From Zoogloeaceae bacterium (GTDB taxonomy: Bacteria; Pseudomonadota; Gammaproteobacteria; Burkholderiales; Rhodocyclaceae): 51,248 nucleotides of DNA. Below are positions 37,396 to 47,325 of the stretch, piece after piece. The notes below the pieces were generated by a model. It had not been told where the DNA came from, did no database searches, and saw only the letters and a program-made list of their open reading frames with translations. Each line of letters begins with the position of its first letter. Position 1 is the stretch's first letter. The position numbers were made by a program, and so were the translations under genes. Location: positions 1 to 51,248 of the forward strand of contig JAITMP010000014.1 in NCBI GenBank assembly GCA_031277315.1. The letters are read 5' to 3'.

Positions 37396-38661
37396 TTGAA
37401 CACCGCCAACACTTTTACCGCGCTGTTCCTCGCCGCGCTGACGCTCAGCGCCGCGCTCCGCCTGTGGCTGGCGCAACGTCATGCGCGCCACGTCGCCGTC
37501 TGCCGCGACGCCGTGCCGGCGGCGTTCCGCGATGTCATCACGCTCGCCGCGCATCAGCGCGCCGCCGATTACACCGTGGCGCGAACGCGCTTCGCCATGA
37601 TCGAAACCGTCATCGGCACGCTGTTCGCGCTGGCGCTCACCCTCGGCGGCCTGCTGCAAGCCATGTATTCCAAATGGGTTGCGTCCGGCTTCGACGGCCT
37701 GCCGCTCGGCATCGCCTTCCTTGCCGGCCTCGCCGTGTTGAGCGCCCTGGTCGATCTGCCTTTCTCGCTCTGGCGAACTTTCGTCATCGAGGAACGCTTC
37801 GGTTTCAACAGAATGACGCCGCGCCTGTTTCTCCTCGATCTCGTCAAGAGCGCGCTGCTCGGCGCGGCCATCGGCCTGCCGGCGCTGGCGACAGTGCTCT
37901 GGCTGATGGAAAGGCCGCACTGGTGGCTCGCCGTCTGGCTGTTCTGGCTCGGCTTCAACCTGCTGGCGCTGCTGATTTATCCGACGCTGATCGCGCCGCG
38001 CTTCAACACCTTCACGCCGCTCGGCGACGACGCCCTGAAAACGCGCATCGAGGCGCTGCTGGCGCGCTGCGGTTTCCGTTCCAGCGGCCTTTTCGTCATG
38101 GACGGCTCGAAGCGCTCGGCGCACGGCAACGCCTACTTCACCGGCTTTGGCCGCGCCCGGCGCATCGTCTTCTTCGACACCCTGCTCGACAAACTGGCGC
38201 CGGCGGAAATCGAAGCGGTGCTGGCGCACGAACTCGGCCACTATCGGCGACACCACGTCTGGAAGCGGATCGCCCTGCTGGCGCTGGCGGCCTTCGGCTT
38301 TCTCTGGCTGCTCGGCGCGCTGATCGACGCGCCGTGGTTTTACGCCGGCCTCGGCATGCAGGCGCATGGCGCGGCGCCGGCGCTGGCGCTGTTCTCGCTT
38401 GTCATTCCGGCGTTCACCTTCCCGCTCGCGCCGCTGATGAGCGCGCTGTCGCGGCGGCACGAATACGAAGCCGACGCCTACGCCGCCCGGCAGACGCGGG
38501 CCGCCGATCTCGCCGCCGCGCTGGTCAAGCTCTACCGCGAGAACGCCGCCACGCTGACGCCCGATCCGCTCTATTCAATGTTTTACGATTCCCATCCGGC
38601 GGCGGCGGCGCGCATCGCGCATCTGCAAACCATGCAAGCCATGCCCACGCAACCGGCATAG
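37396..38661 (+). CDS. M48-family membrane metalloprotease (Ste24-like)
   Basis: A 421-residue membrane protease with the zinc motif HELGH at 278-282 and the third ligand Glu in HEYEADAYA. At least five hydrophobic helices surround it, the layout of Ste24/CAAX proteases. The likely start is TTG 37396 because the frame has no ATG before the first helix; the upstream DNA carries repeated ACACTTGAAC units and no clear ribosome site. It lies 130 bp from orn, divergently, and 9 bp before rsgA. Confidence 0.9.
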   Translation: MNTANTFTALFLAALTLSAALRLWLAQRHARHVAVCRDAVPAAFRDVITLAAHQRAADYTVARTRFAMIETVIGTLFALALTLGGLLQAMYSKWVASGFDGLPLGIAFLAGLAVLSALVDLPFSLWRTFVIEERFGFNRMTPRLFLLDLVKSALLGAAIGLPALATVLWLMERPHWWLAVWLFWLGFNLLALLIYPTLIAPRFNTFTPLGDDALKTRIEALLARCGFRSSGLFVMDGSKRSAHGNAYFTGFGRARRIVFFDTLLDKLAPAEIEAVLAHELGHYRRHHVWKRIALLALAAFGFLWLLGALIDAPWFYAGLGMQAHGAAPALALFSLVIPAFTFPLAPLMSALSRRHEYEADAYAARQTRAADLAAALVKLYRENAATLTPDPLYSMFYDSHPAAAARIAHLQTMQAMPTQPA

Positions 38662-38670
38662 GATTCCGCC

Positions 38671-38718
38671 TTGCAGCCCAACTTGCCGCCGAACTTGCAG
38701 CCCGATTTGCAACCCAAT
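38671..38718 (+). repeat. Four tandem 12-bp repeats at the rsgA start
   Basis: Four in-frame 12-bp units, each a variant of TTGCAGCCCAAC, form the first 48 bases of rsgA. Every unit opens with TTG, a possible start codon. Confidence 0.85.
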
Positions 38719-39582
38719 GGCATCGTCGTCGCCGCCTTCGGCCGGCAATATGAAATCGCGCTCGACGGCGGCGGCATCGCCCTGTGTTATCCGCGCGGCA
38801 AAAAAAGTCACGTCGCCTGCGGCGACCGCGTCGCGGTCACGCTCTCGGCGCCGGATCACGGCGTCATCGCCGCAGTGGCGCCGCGCCGCGCCCTGCTCTA
38901 CCGCAGCGACGCCTTCCGCCAGAAACTGTTCGCCGCCAACGCCACGCAAGCCATCATCGTCACCGCCGCCGAACCGGCTTTCAGCGATGAACTCGTCACG
39001 CGCTGCATCGTCGCCGCCGAACAGCAGCATCTGCGCGTCATTATTGCGCTGAACAAGATCGACCTCGCCGACAAGGCCGAAGCCGCCCGCCAGCAGCTTG
39101 CGCCCTTGCGCGACCTTGGTTATCCGGTGATGGAATTGTGCGCGCGGCGCGACGCGGCGGCGCTGCGCCCGCATCTGGCCGGACAGACCAGCGTGCTGGT
39201 GGGGCAATCCGGCATGGGCAAATCCACGCTCATCAACGCCCTGCTGCCCGAAGCGCGCGCCGCCGTGCGCGAAATTTCTGCGGCGCTCGATTCCGGCAAA
39301 CACACCACCACCCACGCCCGGCTCTACCGCCTCGATGCCGAAACAAGCCTCATCGACAGCCCCGGCATGCAGGAATTCGGCCTCGCCCACCTGAGCCGCA
39401 CCGAGATTGAACACGGCTTCCGCGAATTCCAGCCCTACCTCGACCGCTGCCGTTTCCGCGACTGCCGCCACGACCGCGAACCCGGCTGCGCCCTGCGCGC
39501 CGCCGTCGCCGCCGGCCACATCCGCGCCGCCCGGCTGGCGCAGTTCCACGCGCTCTGCGGCAGCGGCGCAGGGCAAATCTGA
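38671..39582 (+). CDS. rsgA: Ribosome small-subunit-dependent GTPase A
   Basis: Circularly permuted GTPase that checks late 30S maturation. The OB domain is at about 18-70, followed by GTPase motifs in permuted order: NKID at 128-131, P-loop GQSGMGKST at 178-186, DSPG at about 225. The C-terminal zinc site is in CRFRDCRHDREPGC. The first 16 residues are a repeat (QPNL, PPNL, QPDL, QPN) encoded by a 12-bp tandem repeat in which each unit begins with TTG, so the true start among four TTGs is uncertain. It lies 9 bp after the M48 gene. Confidence 0.94.
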   Translation: MQPNLPPNLQPDLQPNGIVVAAFGRQYEIALDGGGIALCYPRGKKSHVACGDRVAVTLSAPDHGVIAAVAPRRALLYRSDAFRQKLFAANATQAIIVTAAEPAFSDELVTRCIVAAEQQHLRVIIALNKIDLADKAEAARQQLAPLRDLGYPVMELCARRDAAALRPHLAGQTSVLVGQSGMGKSTLINALLPEARAAVREISAALDSGKHTTTHARLYRLDAETSLIDSPGMQEFGLAHLSRTEIEHGFREFQPYLDRCRFRDCRHDREPGCALRAAVAAGHIRAARLAQFHALCGSGAGQI

Positions 39583-39738
39583 TCCACCCGCCATTCGCGT
39601 CCACACAGCCCCGCCTCCGCCATCAGCGCTTCAATCCCCCGCTGGCGCAATGAAATTTCCGGCACGGACGGATACGCTGTAACAATGGCGTCAAGCGCCA
39701 TGCTCTTGTTATAACGGCGCCATGCTGTCGCAAAAACT

Positions 39739-39763
39739 TTCAGATTTTATTAAATATTCTGAA
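39739..39763. promoter_or_regulatory. Inverted repeat upstream of the autotransporter
   Basis: TTCAGA and TCTGAA face each other across an AT-rich centre about 85 bp before the autotransporter ATG. It lies in the promoter region of that gene and may be a regulator site; it lacks a T run and is not a good terminator. Confidence 0.35.
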
Positions 39764-39847
39764 GATACTTGAGTACATTGCTTGCTATTACGGTTCATGT
39801 ACGCTTACTCTTTTATTACGGCATTTTTAGCATGGGAGAGCAATGTC

Positions 39848-42838
39848 ATGAATCGTCAATATAGGACTATTTTTAATCGTAGCCGAGGTGTTTGGCAGGT
39901 CGTATCCGAGTTGGCGAAAGCCTCAGGAAAAGCCGGGCAAAGCACGCTGTCAGCGACAATAGTTTGTGGAACTTTATTTTTATCCGCATCGCATTCAGTT
40001 TATGCCGGAACCGGCGACGCCCCCACCGGCGCTTTTGCCGATTCGGGAAGCAGCGGTAACGCGAGTCTTCCTGCATACAGCAGCGCAATTGCCAATGGCG
40101 GAATTCTTCAGGCTCTGACAGGGGGAATCCTGACTGTTACGGAAAGCAATGTAACCGTAGGAAACACCAGCACGGGCAGTAACGCGATTGGCGTATATGC
40201 CATTGGCCTTGGTTCAAAAGTGATTCTGAATAACGCCACGATCAATACAGCCGCTGGCGGATGGATGACGATGGATGATGCCATCCGTGCCGCAGGCGGC
40301 GGCGCCGTAACCGTAAACGGGAACCTTAACCTCTCCACCACCGGACAACAGGCTGCCGGCATACGGGCGACGGGCGCAGGGAGCACGGTTGATGTCAGCG
40401 GCAGTGTGAACGTTACTGGTACCGGTAACGCGGCAACCGGCTTGTGGGCGCAATCAGGCGGCAAGATTACGGCGGGTCAGGTAGACATAAAAATCAACAG
40501 CAGCGGCGGACAATACGGTTACGGCCTTCTGGCGGAAAACGCCAATTCAGTCATTACGGTCGCAGGAGGAACCATTGACATAAATGATACGAGCGGTCAA
40601 AGCGTTTCCGGCATACGGGCGCTGGACGGCGGGGTTGTCAATGTTACCGGCGCGTTGGTTATCAACACAAAAGGCGCGCTCAATATCCTTAACCCCAGCG
40701 CCGGCACAGCCGAGCGAGGGGTCTATGTGTCCGGCGGCGGGTCGGCCAACCTCAAGGACATTACCATCAGAACCGCCGGCCCCGTCAGTAACGGATTTGA
40801 AATAGGGAAAACCAATGCCGATGGAACCGGACCGGGGGCGGTTCATGTTGACGGCGCTATTGATGTCGCGGTTACCGGATGGAACTCTGTTGCTTTGGCG
40901 TTTCAAGCCCCGACAGGCGCCACCGGCTCCTCTGTTTTTGAAACAACAAGCACATCCACGACAAAACTGCGAGCGGGCGCCGCGCTTCCTGGCGCTGTAA
41001 TTGCGTATCAGGAAGGTGATAGCGCCAAGGCAATCTTGCATAATGTTGATATTGCAACAACAAACGCAAACACTACGGTTATCGCCGTAGGGCAAAATTT
41101 TGGCGCCATTACGCCTACGGCAGTTCTGACCACCAACGCGGAATTGAATCTCATCAATGGTACGGTAACAGCCGGAACAGGCGGAGCGCTGATTGATGTC
41201 CGCAACGGCAGCGACTTCACCCTGAATGCCGACAACGTCACCATGACCGGCATGGCCAGAAAAGACGCAACCTCCGAGTCAATTCTTAATCTCACCAACA
41301 ATGCTGTCTGGAAACTGGCCCAAACCGCCAATAGCGCCGCTGGCAGAACCGGCGCATTCACCACCCTGAACCTTGCTTCAGGCGCGACCCTTGACGCCAG
41401 CGCAATTGATTTCACATTGAACGGCGATGTGAACAGCTCTAGGGGAGTAATCAACCTCGCCGTCTCCGGCGCCACCACGCCCGCGGAGCGCATACTCACG
41501 ATCAATGGCAACTATGTCGGCGGCGCCGATGCCGCCAACGCCGGCACCTTGATCGTCGGCACCGAACTGGGCGACGACACTTCCAAAACCGACAAGCTCG
41601 TCATCAATGGCAACGTCAGCGGCCATACTGCCGTCAAGGTGCTGCACCAGGGCGGAACAGGGGCGCTCACCACCACCGGCATCAAGGTCATCGATGTCGA
41701 AAATGGCACAAATACGGGCACCTTCACGCTTTCGCCGGATACCCCCGGCTACGGCAATTACTTTGGCGGCGTCATCTCCCCGGACGGCGTCTTCGTTGAC
41801 GGCGCCCACGTTTACAGACTCCTCTCGCACGACGCCAACGACGGGCGTGACATCGAGGACGTGTATCTGGCGTCTTTGCTCTTCAGCAGCCCCCGTTGCC
41901 TCGGCTGCGGCGATTTCCGCCCCGCAACCGGCTCCTACCTGGACAACCGCTACACGACGGTTCGCACCCAATGGCATACCCTGCATGACCGCCAGGGCCA
42001 GGCTCCCGGCGGCGAAGCCAAGCCGGATGCCAATAGCTGGATCCGCATCCAGGGCAGCGAGAGCAGCCGCGACACCGGCAACTTCAAGAACAGCGATCGC
42101 CAATACATCGTTCATCTGGGCAGCGACCTTGCCCGCTGGAACGTGGGCGAAGGCAGCCTGCGCCTGGGCCTGATGGGCATGATGAGCCGCAACAACGGTC
42201 ACTCCACGGTGCAAGGCTTCAAATCCCGCCACAGCGTGGATGGCTACAGCGGCGGCCTTTACGCCACCTGGTACGGAGAAAGCGAACCAACCACCGGCGC
42301 CTACATCGACGCCTGGCTCCTCGCCGGACGCTTTGACAATACCGTCGATGAGGGAAGAAAAGAGAAATACACCGCCAAGGCTTACGCCGTCTCGCTCGAA
42401 GCCGGCTACGGCTTCACCGTGCACGAGAATAAGGGCGACAACTTCCGTCTCATCCTCCAGCCGCAAGCCCAGGTGATCTCCTCATCCTACCGGGCCGGCA
42501 ATCACACCGAAGCGAGCGGCACGGTGGTGAGAAAGCTGAACGAGAACCAGATCACCACCCGGCTCGGCGCGCGTCTGTACGCCGACCAGCGCCTAAGCTC
42601 CGGCGGCCGGCTGCGCCCCTTCGCCGAAGCCAACTGGTGGCATGGGCAAAGCAGCCACGACATGACCTTCAACACCGAGCAGGTGAAAGACAAGCTGCCC
42701 GGCAATATCTGGGAACTCAAACTCGGTCTGGAAGGCAACGCAACGAAGAATCTTTCCCTCTGGGGCGCGCTGGGCGCCCAAGGCGGACGCGACTACCGCA
42801 ATAACACCCTGTATGTGGGAATGAAGTATGCGTGGTGA
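39848..42838 (+). CDS. Autotransporter (type Va) with extended signal peptide
   Basis: A 996-residue autotransporter. The N-terminus MNRQYRTIFNRSRGVWQVVS is an ESPR extended signal peptide region; cleavage is likely after Ala53 (SVYA). GGGAGAG precedes ATG 39848, and an upstream TTG in frame is not needed. The passenger (about 54-680) is a Gly/Thr/Asn-rich beta-helix of pertactin type with recurring VNVTG and TVDVSG segments. The C-terminal 12-strand barrel occupies about the last 280 residues and ends in YVGMKYAW, the aromatic terminal residue needed for outer-membrane insertion. Cys684 and Cys687 (RCLGCG) stand just before the barrel, unusual for this family. No serine-protease motif was seen, so adhesion is more likely. 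Confidence 0.92.
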   Translation: MNRQYRTIFNRSRGVWQVVSELAKASGKAGQSTLSATIVCGTLFLSASHSVYAGTGDAPTGAFADSGSSGNASLPAYSSAIANGGILQALTGGILTVTESNVTVGNTSTGSNAIGVYAIGLGSKVILNNATINTAAGGWMTMDDAIRAAGGGAVTVNGNLNLSTTGQQAAGIRATGAGSTVDVSGSVNVTGTGNAATGLWAQSGGKITAGQVDIKINSSGGQYGYGLLAENANSVITVAGGTIDINDTSGQSVSGIRALDGGVVNVTGALVINTKGALNILNPSAGTAERGVYVSGGGSANLKDITIRTAGPVSNGFEIGKTNADGTGPGAVHVDGAIDVAVTGWNSVALAFQAPTGATGSSVFETTSTSTTKLRAGAALPGAVIAYQEGDSAKAILHNVDIATTNANTTVIAVGQNFGAITPTAVLTTNAELNLINGTVTAGTGGALIDVRNGSDFTLNADNVTMTGMARKDATSESILNLTNNAVWKLAQTANSAAGRTGAFTTLNLASGATLDASAIDFTLNGDVNSSRGVINLAVSGATTPAERILTINGNYVGGADAANAGTLIVGTELGDDTSKTDKLVINGNVSGHTAVKVLHQGGTGALTTTGIKVIDVENGTNTGTFTLSPDTPGYGNYFGGVISPDGVFVDGAHVYRLLSHDANDGRDIEDVYLASLLFSSPRCLGCGDFRPATGSYLDNRYTTVRTQWHTLHDRQGQAPGGEAKPDANSWIRIQGSESSRDTGNFKNSDRQYIVHLGSDLARWNVGEGSLRLGLMGMMSRNNGHSTVQGFKSRHSVDGYSGGLYATWYGESEPTTGAYIDAWLLAGRFDNTVDEGRKEKYTAKAYAVSLEAGYGFTVHENKGDNFRLILQPQAQVISSSYRAGNHTEASGTVVRKLNENQITTRLGARLYADQRLSSGGRLRPFAEANWWHGQSSHDMTFNTEQVKDKLPGNIWELKLGLEGNATKNLSLWGALGAQGGRDYRNNTLYVGMKYAW

Positions 42839-42850
42839 GGTGGTTAGGGA

Positions 42851-43131
42851 GTAGGCTGGGTTGAGCGTAGCGAAACCCGGCATGCCGAAGCTGGGATTCC
42901 ACTTCGTTTCATCCTAGCCTACGCTGCTAATGAGTAGGCTGGGTTGAGCGCAGCGAAACCCGGCATGCTGAAGCTGGGATTCCACTTCGTTTCATCCCAG
43001 CCTACGCTGCTAATGAGTATCTACGCTGCTAATGAGTAGGCTGGGTTGAGCGTAGCGAGTAGGCTGGGTTGAGCGTAGCGAAACCCAGCATGCCGAAGCC
43101 GGGATTCCGTTTCACTCCATCCCAGCCTACG
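42851..43131. repeat. Cluster of palindromic GTAGGCTGGG elements
   Basis: Elements of about 73 bp begin with GTAGGCTGGG and end with its complement CCCAGCCTAC. Full copies start at 42851, 42934 and 43059; shortened pieces lie at 43017 and 43036. The first two repeat with a period of 83 bp. Each could fold into a long hairpin. They fill most of the 385-bp gap between the autotransporter and the HAD phosphatase and resemble REP or MITE-type elements; no reading frame of note is inside. Confidence 0.9.
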
Positions 43132-43223
43132 TCCGCGACTGCGCGCAGAGCAAGCCGGTTGGGTGGGGATGGGGTTTAATCAATCCCGCCTCATCTCACA
43201 ACAAACCAGACAGGAAGCCCCGC

Positions 43224-43865
43224 ATGAACCGCGACATTCTTTTCGACCTCGACGGCACCCTGATTGATTCCTCGCCCGGCATCCTTGCTTCTTTCGCGCG
43301 CGTGCTGGCGCAGCACGGGGTGACGCCAACGGCGCCGCTCGAAGCGGGGCTGATCGGCCCGCCGTTGATCGAAACGCTGCGGAAGGTATGCGGCATCGAC
43401 GACGAAGCCCGGCTCCGCCGCCTCGCCGACGCCTTCAAGGCCGACTACGACACGGAAGGCTGCCGCGCCACCCCGGCCTTTCCCGGCGTCGCCGCCGGTC
43501 TGGCGCAACTCGCCGACGCCGGGGCGCGGCTCTACATCGTCACCAACAAGCGCGGCGTGCCGACGCGCCGCATCCTGCAAACGCTCGATCTGGCGCGACA
43601 CTTCACCGGCATCCACACCCGCGACGAAACCGATCCGCCCGCGCCCTCCAAAGCCGTCCTCACGGCGCGTCTCATCTCGCACTACCGCATCGACCCGGCC
43701 CGCGCCTGCTTCGTCGGCGACACCCACGAAGACGCCGACGCCGCGCGGCAAAACGCCCTCCCCTTCATCCACGCCGCCTACGGCTACGGCGCCGCCGGCA
43801 TCGCCGCCCACGCCACGCTGCAACGCTTCGCCGACCTGCCATCGCTTATTAACGCCTGGCCATAA
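43224..43865 (+). CDS. HAD-superfamily phosphatase (phosphoglycolate phosphatase-like)
   Basis: A 213-residue HAD hydrolase: nucleophile motif FDLDGTLIDSS near residue 7, a helical cap, VTNKRG (motif II) and FVGDTHEDADAA (motif IV). AGGAAG precedes ATG. It resembles Gph and related phosphatases, but phosphoglycolate, pyrophosphate and nucleotide phosphatases share this pattern, so no symbol is assigned. It ends 15 bp before a bidirectional terminator shared with the pilin gene. Confidence 0.88.
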   Translation: MNRDILFDLDGTLIDSSPGILASFARVLAQHGVTPTAPLEAGLIGPPLIETLRKVCGIDDEARLRRLADAFKADYDTEGCRATPAFPGVAAGLAQLADAGARLYIVTNKRGVPTRRILQTLDLARHFTGIHTRDETDPPAPSKAVLTARLISHYRIDPARACFVGDTHEDADAARQNALPFIHAAYGYGAAGIAAHATLQRFADLPSLINAWP

Positions 43866-43880
43866 ATCAAGCGCAAAAAA

Positions 43881-43903
43881 AACCCGCCGGATGGCGGGTT
43901 TTT
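43881..43903. terminator. Bidirectional terminator between HAD phosphatase and pilin
   Basis: AACCCGCC pairs with GGCGGGTT across a 4-base loop, with an A run on the left and a T run on the right, so it can stop transcripts from both convergent genes. Confidence 0.9.
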
Positions 43904-43926
43904 GAAAGAACAACCGGAATTACTTA

Positions 43927-44364
43927 TTAACGGCAATTGGCGGGCAAAAACTCTGCTGGCATTGTGGCGGTACCGCTCTTGCACGACCAGTCCACACCGC
44001 CACCCGCGTTCGCAGCCGTAGGCGTGAATACGATAGTTTTGCCATCAGCATCACCGTTTCTACCCAAACCAGTACCCGTCGTCACAGTAATAACGCCATT
44101 AGCAACGCCAACACTAGCCACCCACTTCGATGTTACAGAGGAGCAACCTGCTGCATCTTCATCCGCCGGAAAAACGCCGGCGTTGGTCATATAGGACTCC
44201 GAAACGCCGAGCTTGCAAGGCGCAGCCGCCTCGACTGCTTCCGTCACTTTCGCGCGCACCGTGTAATCCTGATACGCCGGCAGCGCGATAACGGCCAGAA
44301 TGCCGAGGATGGCGATGACGATCATCAGTTCGATCAGGGTGAAACCTTTTTGCATGGTTTTCAT
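43927..44364 (-). CDS. pilA: Type IV major pilin
   Basis: A 145-residue prepilin. The short leader MKTMQKG is followed by FTLIELMIVIAILGILA, with prepilin peptidase cleavage between Gly7 and Phe8 and the conserved Glu at mature position 5. Two Cys pairs, including SCKSG and the C-terminal PANCR, can form the D-region disulfide loop. AGGAG lies before ATG 44364. The gene stands alone with a sigma-54-like promoter, as expected for the major subunit of twitching pili. Assembly genes are elsewhere. Confidence 0.93.
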   Translation of the reverse strand: MKTMQKGFTLIELMIVIAILGILAVIALPAYQDYTVRAKVTEAVEAAAPCKLGVSESYMTNAGVFPADEDAAGCSSVTSKWVASVGVANGVITVTTGTGLGRNGDADGKTIVFTPTAANAGGGVDWSCKSGTATMPAEFLPANCR

Positions 44365-44433
44365 GAGAATCTCCTCAAAAGTTTGAAAGCATGAACGGGA
44401 TGCCAAAGCGTTCCCGACACACGCTCTGTCTAC

Positions 44434-44449
44434 TGCAATAGATATGCCA
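44434..44449 (-). promoter_or_regulatory. Sigma-54 promoter of pilA
   Basis: Read on the minus strand, TGGCATATCTATTGCA has the invariant GG and GC exactly 10 bases apart, matching the -24/-12 consensus TGGCAC-N5-TTGC with one change. Transcription would start near 44423, about 60 bases before the pilin ATG. PilSR-type activators drive pilA this way in related bacteria. Confidence 0.75.
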
Positions 44450-44614
44450 GCTTTAGTTTGAATTTAATTCATTGTTTTATATGAATTTATCTTTTACTGA
44501 TGATGGCGGCGTGAGGCTCAGAGGCAAAAAGTGACGTTTTTCGTCACTTGCTGCTGTGATGACAAATCGGTTTTCGGTGTTCGGCAGGCTCTTGAAGGGG
44601 AAGCGAGCGAGCCA

Positions 44615-45069
44615 TTGTCATTCCGCGCGCAGTCGCGGAATCCATGTGCGGTGGATTCTGCGACTCCGCTTCGCTTCGCGCAGAATGACAACTCTGATGC
44701 CCTCTCCCTCAATCCCCCCGATCAAGTCGGGGCAGGCTCTCTCCCGCTTGCGTCCCTTCACGTCATTCCCGCGCAAGCGAATCCACGCTTAATTCGTCAT
44801 TCCCGCGAAAGCGGGAATCCACCGCTGTATAGATTCCCGCTTTCGCGGGAATGACGGCTGCCCGGTTCCGCCGCCTTGCCGGTTTCTGGCCATGATTCCC
44901 GCTTGCGCGGGAATGACGGCTCCGCCGTCTTGCGACAACAACCGCTCGATGTTGGGCTTCGCTGCGCTAGCGCCAACCTATGCGCTGCGAGCAAATCGTT
45001 GTCATTCCGCGCGCAGTCGCGGAATCCATACGGCGATGGATTCTGCGACTCCGCTTCGCTTCGCGCAGA
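44615..45069. repeat. Two copies of a long direct repeat
   Basis: A segment of about 70 bp, beginning TTGTCATTCCGCGCGCAG and ending near CTTCGCTTCGCGCAGA, occurs at about 44615-44683 and again at about 44999-45068 in the same direction with a few differences. Each copy contains an internal inverted repeat around GCGGAATCCA/TGGATTCTGCG. Confidence 0.8.
44795..44918. repeat. REP-like palindromes
   Basis: A 25-bp palindromic element at 44795-44819 faces its exact reverse complement at 44832-44856, and a third near-copy lies at 44894-44918. The core is TTCCCGC..GCGGGAA. Elements of this kind are common between genes of Betaproteobacteria. Confidence 0.85.
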
Positions 45070-45125
45070 GCAAGCCCTCCCCTCGCCCGCTTGCGGGAGA
45101 GGGGTCGGGGGAGAGGGGGAAAAGC

Positions 45126-46013
45126 TCAAAGCACCGTCTTGAGCAGCTTTCCCATTTCAGCCGGGTTTTTGGTGGTGCGGATGCCGCAGGCTTCCATGAC
45201 GGCGAGTTTTTCTTGCGCGGTGCCTTTGCCGCCGGAAATGATGGCGCCGGCGTGGCCCATGCGTTTGCCGGGAGGGGCGGTGACGCCGGCGATGAAGCCG
45301 ACTACCGGTTTTTTGTTCTTGCACTCCTTGGCGTACCACTCGGCGGCGGTTTCCTCGTCGGAGCCGCCGATCTCGCCGATCATGACAACGGCATCGGTGT
45401 CGGGGTCGTTCATGAACAGTTCCAGCACGTCCTTGTGCTTGAGGCCGTTGACCGGGTCGCCGCCGATGCCGACCGCCGTGGACTGGCCCAGGCCGAGATC
45501 GGAGAGTTGCCCGACGGCTTCATAGGTCAGCGTGCCGGAGCGGGAGACGACACCGATGCGGCCTTTTTTGTGGATGTGGCCGGGCATGATGCCGATCTTG
45601 ATTTCGTCCGGCGTGATGATGCCGGGGCAGTTCGGCCCGCAGAGGACGGTTTTGCTGCCGGCCTTGCGCATCTTGTCTTTCACTTCGACCATGTCGCGCA
45701 CGGGGATGCCTTCGGTGATGCAGATGACGAGGTCAAGCCCGGCTTCGACCGCTTCCCAGATGGCGGCGGCGGCGAACGGCGGCGGCACGTAGATGACGGA
45801 GGCATTGCAGCCGGTTTGCTGTTTCGCTTCTTTCACGGAGGCGAAAATCGGGATGCCTTCGTAGGCTTCCCCGGCTTTTTTCGGGTTCACGCCGGCGACG
45901 TAGCATTGGGCGCCGTTGGCGTATTCCTTGCTCATTTTTGTGTGGAACTGGCCGGTCTTGCCGGTGATGCCCTGCGTGACGACGCGGGTGTTTTTGTCGA
46001 TCAGAATGCTCAT
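45126..46013 (-). CDS. sucD: Succinyl-CoA synthetase alpha subunit
   Basis: Together with SucC converts succinyl-CoA to succinate with formation of a nucleoside triphosphate. It has 295 residues; the phosphorylated His254 is in [10 protein letters not shown], the CoA-binding part is at the N-terminus ([11 protein letters not shown]) and [10 protein letters not shown] is present. AAGGAAT precedes the ATG, 11 bp after the sucC stop. Confidence 0.97.
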   Translation of the reverse strand: MSILIDKNTRVVTQGITGKTGQFHTKMSKEYANGAQCYVAGVNPKKAGEAYEGIPIFASVKEAKQQTGCNASVIYVPPPFAAAAIWEAVEAGLDLVICITEGIPVRDMVEVKDKMRKAGSKTVLCGPNCPGIITPDEIKIGIMPGHIHKKGRIGVVSRSGTLTYEAVGQLSDLGLGQSTAVGIGGDPVNGLKHKDVLELFMNDPDTDAVVMIGEIGGSDEETAAEWYAKECKNKKPVVGFIAGVTAPPGKRMGHAGAIISGGKGTAQEKLAVMEACGIRTTKNPAEMGKLLKTVL

Positions 46014-46024
46014 GCTGGTATTCC

Positions 46025-47191
<1,167 letters not shown>

Positions 47192-47325
47192 GCTGTTCCC
47201 TTGCTGGTTGATGCGAATGGGCGCGTTCACAGCGCCTGATAAATTGACCTGATCGGCCTCTCCACCGGGTTGATTATGGTATCACAGCCAGCCGTTCTCC
47301 CGAGGCCGGGCCAGCGTTCGCACGG

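Larger units (their letters stand above)
44365..45125. other. Repeat-rich spacer between pilA and sucD
   Basis: This 761-bp region holds no gene. Left to right it contains the pilA promoter, an AAGTGACG/CGTCACTT hairpin with a 5-T loop (44529-44549), a long direct repeat, three CATTCCCGCG-type palindromes and a copy of the 28-bp repeat at 45077-45104. Small open frames here are made of repeat sequence. Confidence 0.8.

Noticed and set aside
39435-39701. 88-codon minus-strand frame after rsgA
   Set aside because: More than half lies opposite the conserved zinc-site end of rsgA; no ribosome site and no family recognised, though the first 40 residues look somewhat protein-like.
42851-43131. CRISPR array
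   Set aside because: The units are palindromic elements joined directly or by the same short spacer; there are no unique spacers of even length and no cas genes.
44531-45142. Several overlapping small open frames between pilA and sucD
   Set aside because: They consist of repeat sequence and lack ribosome sites.
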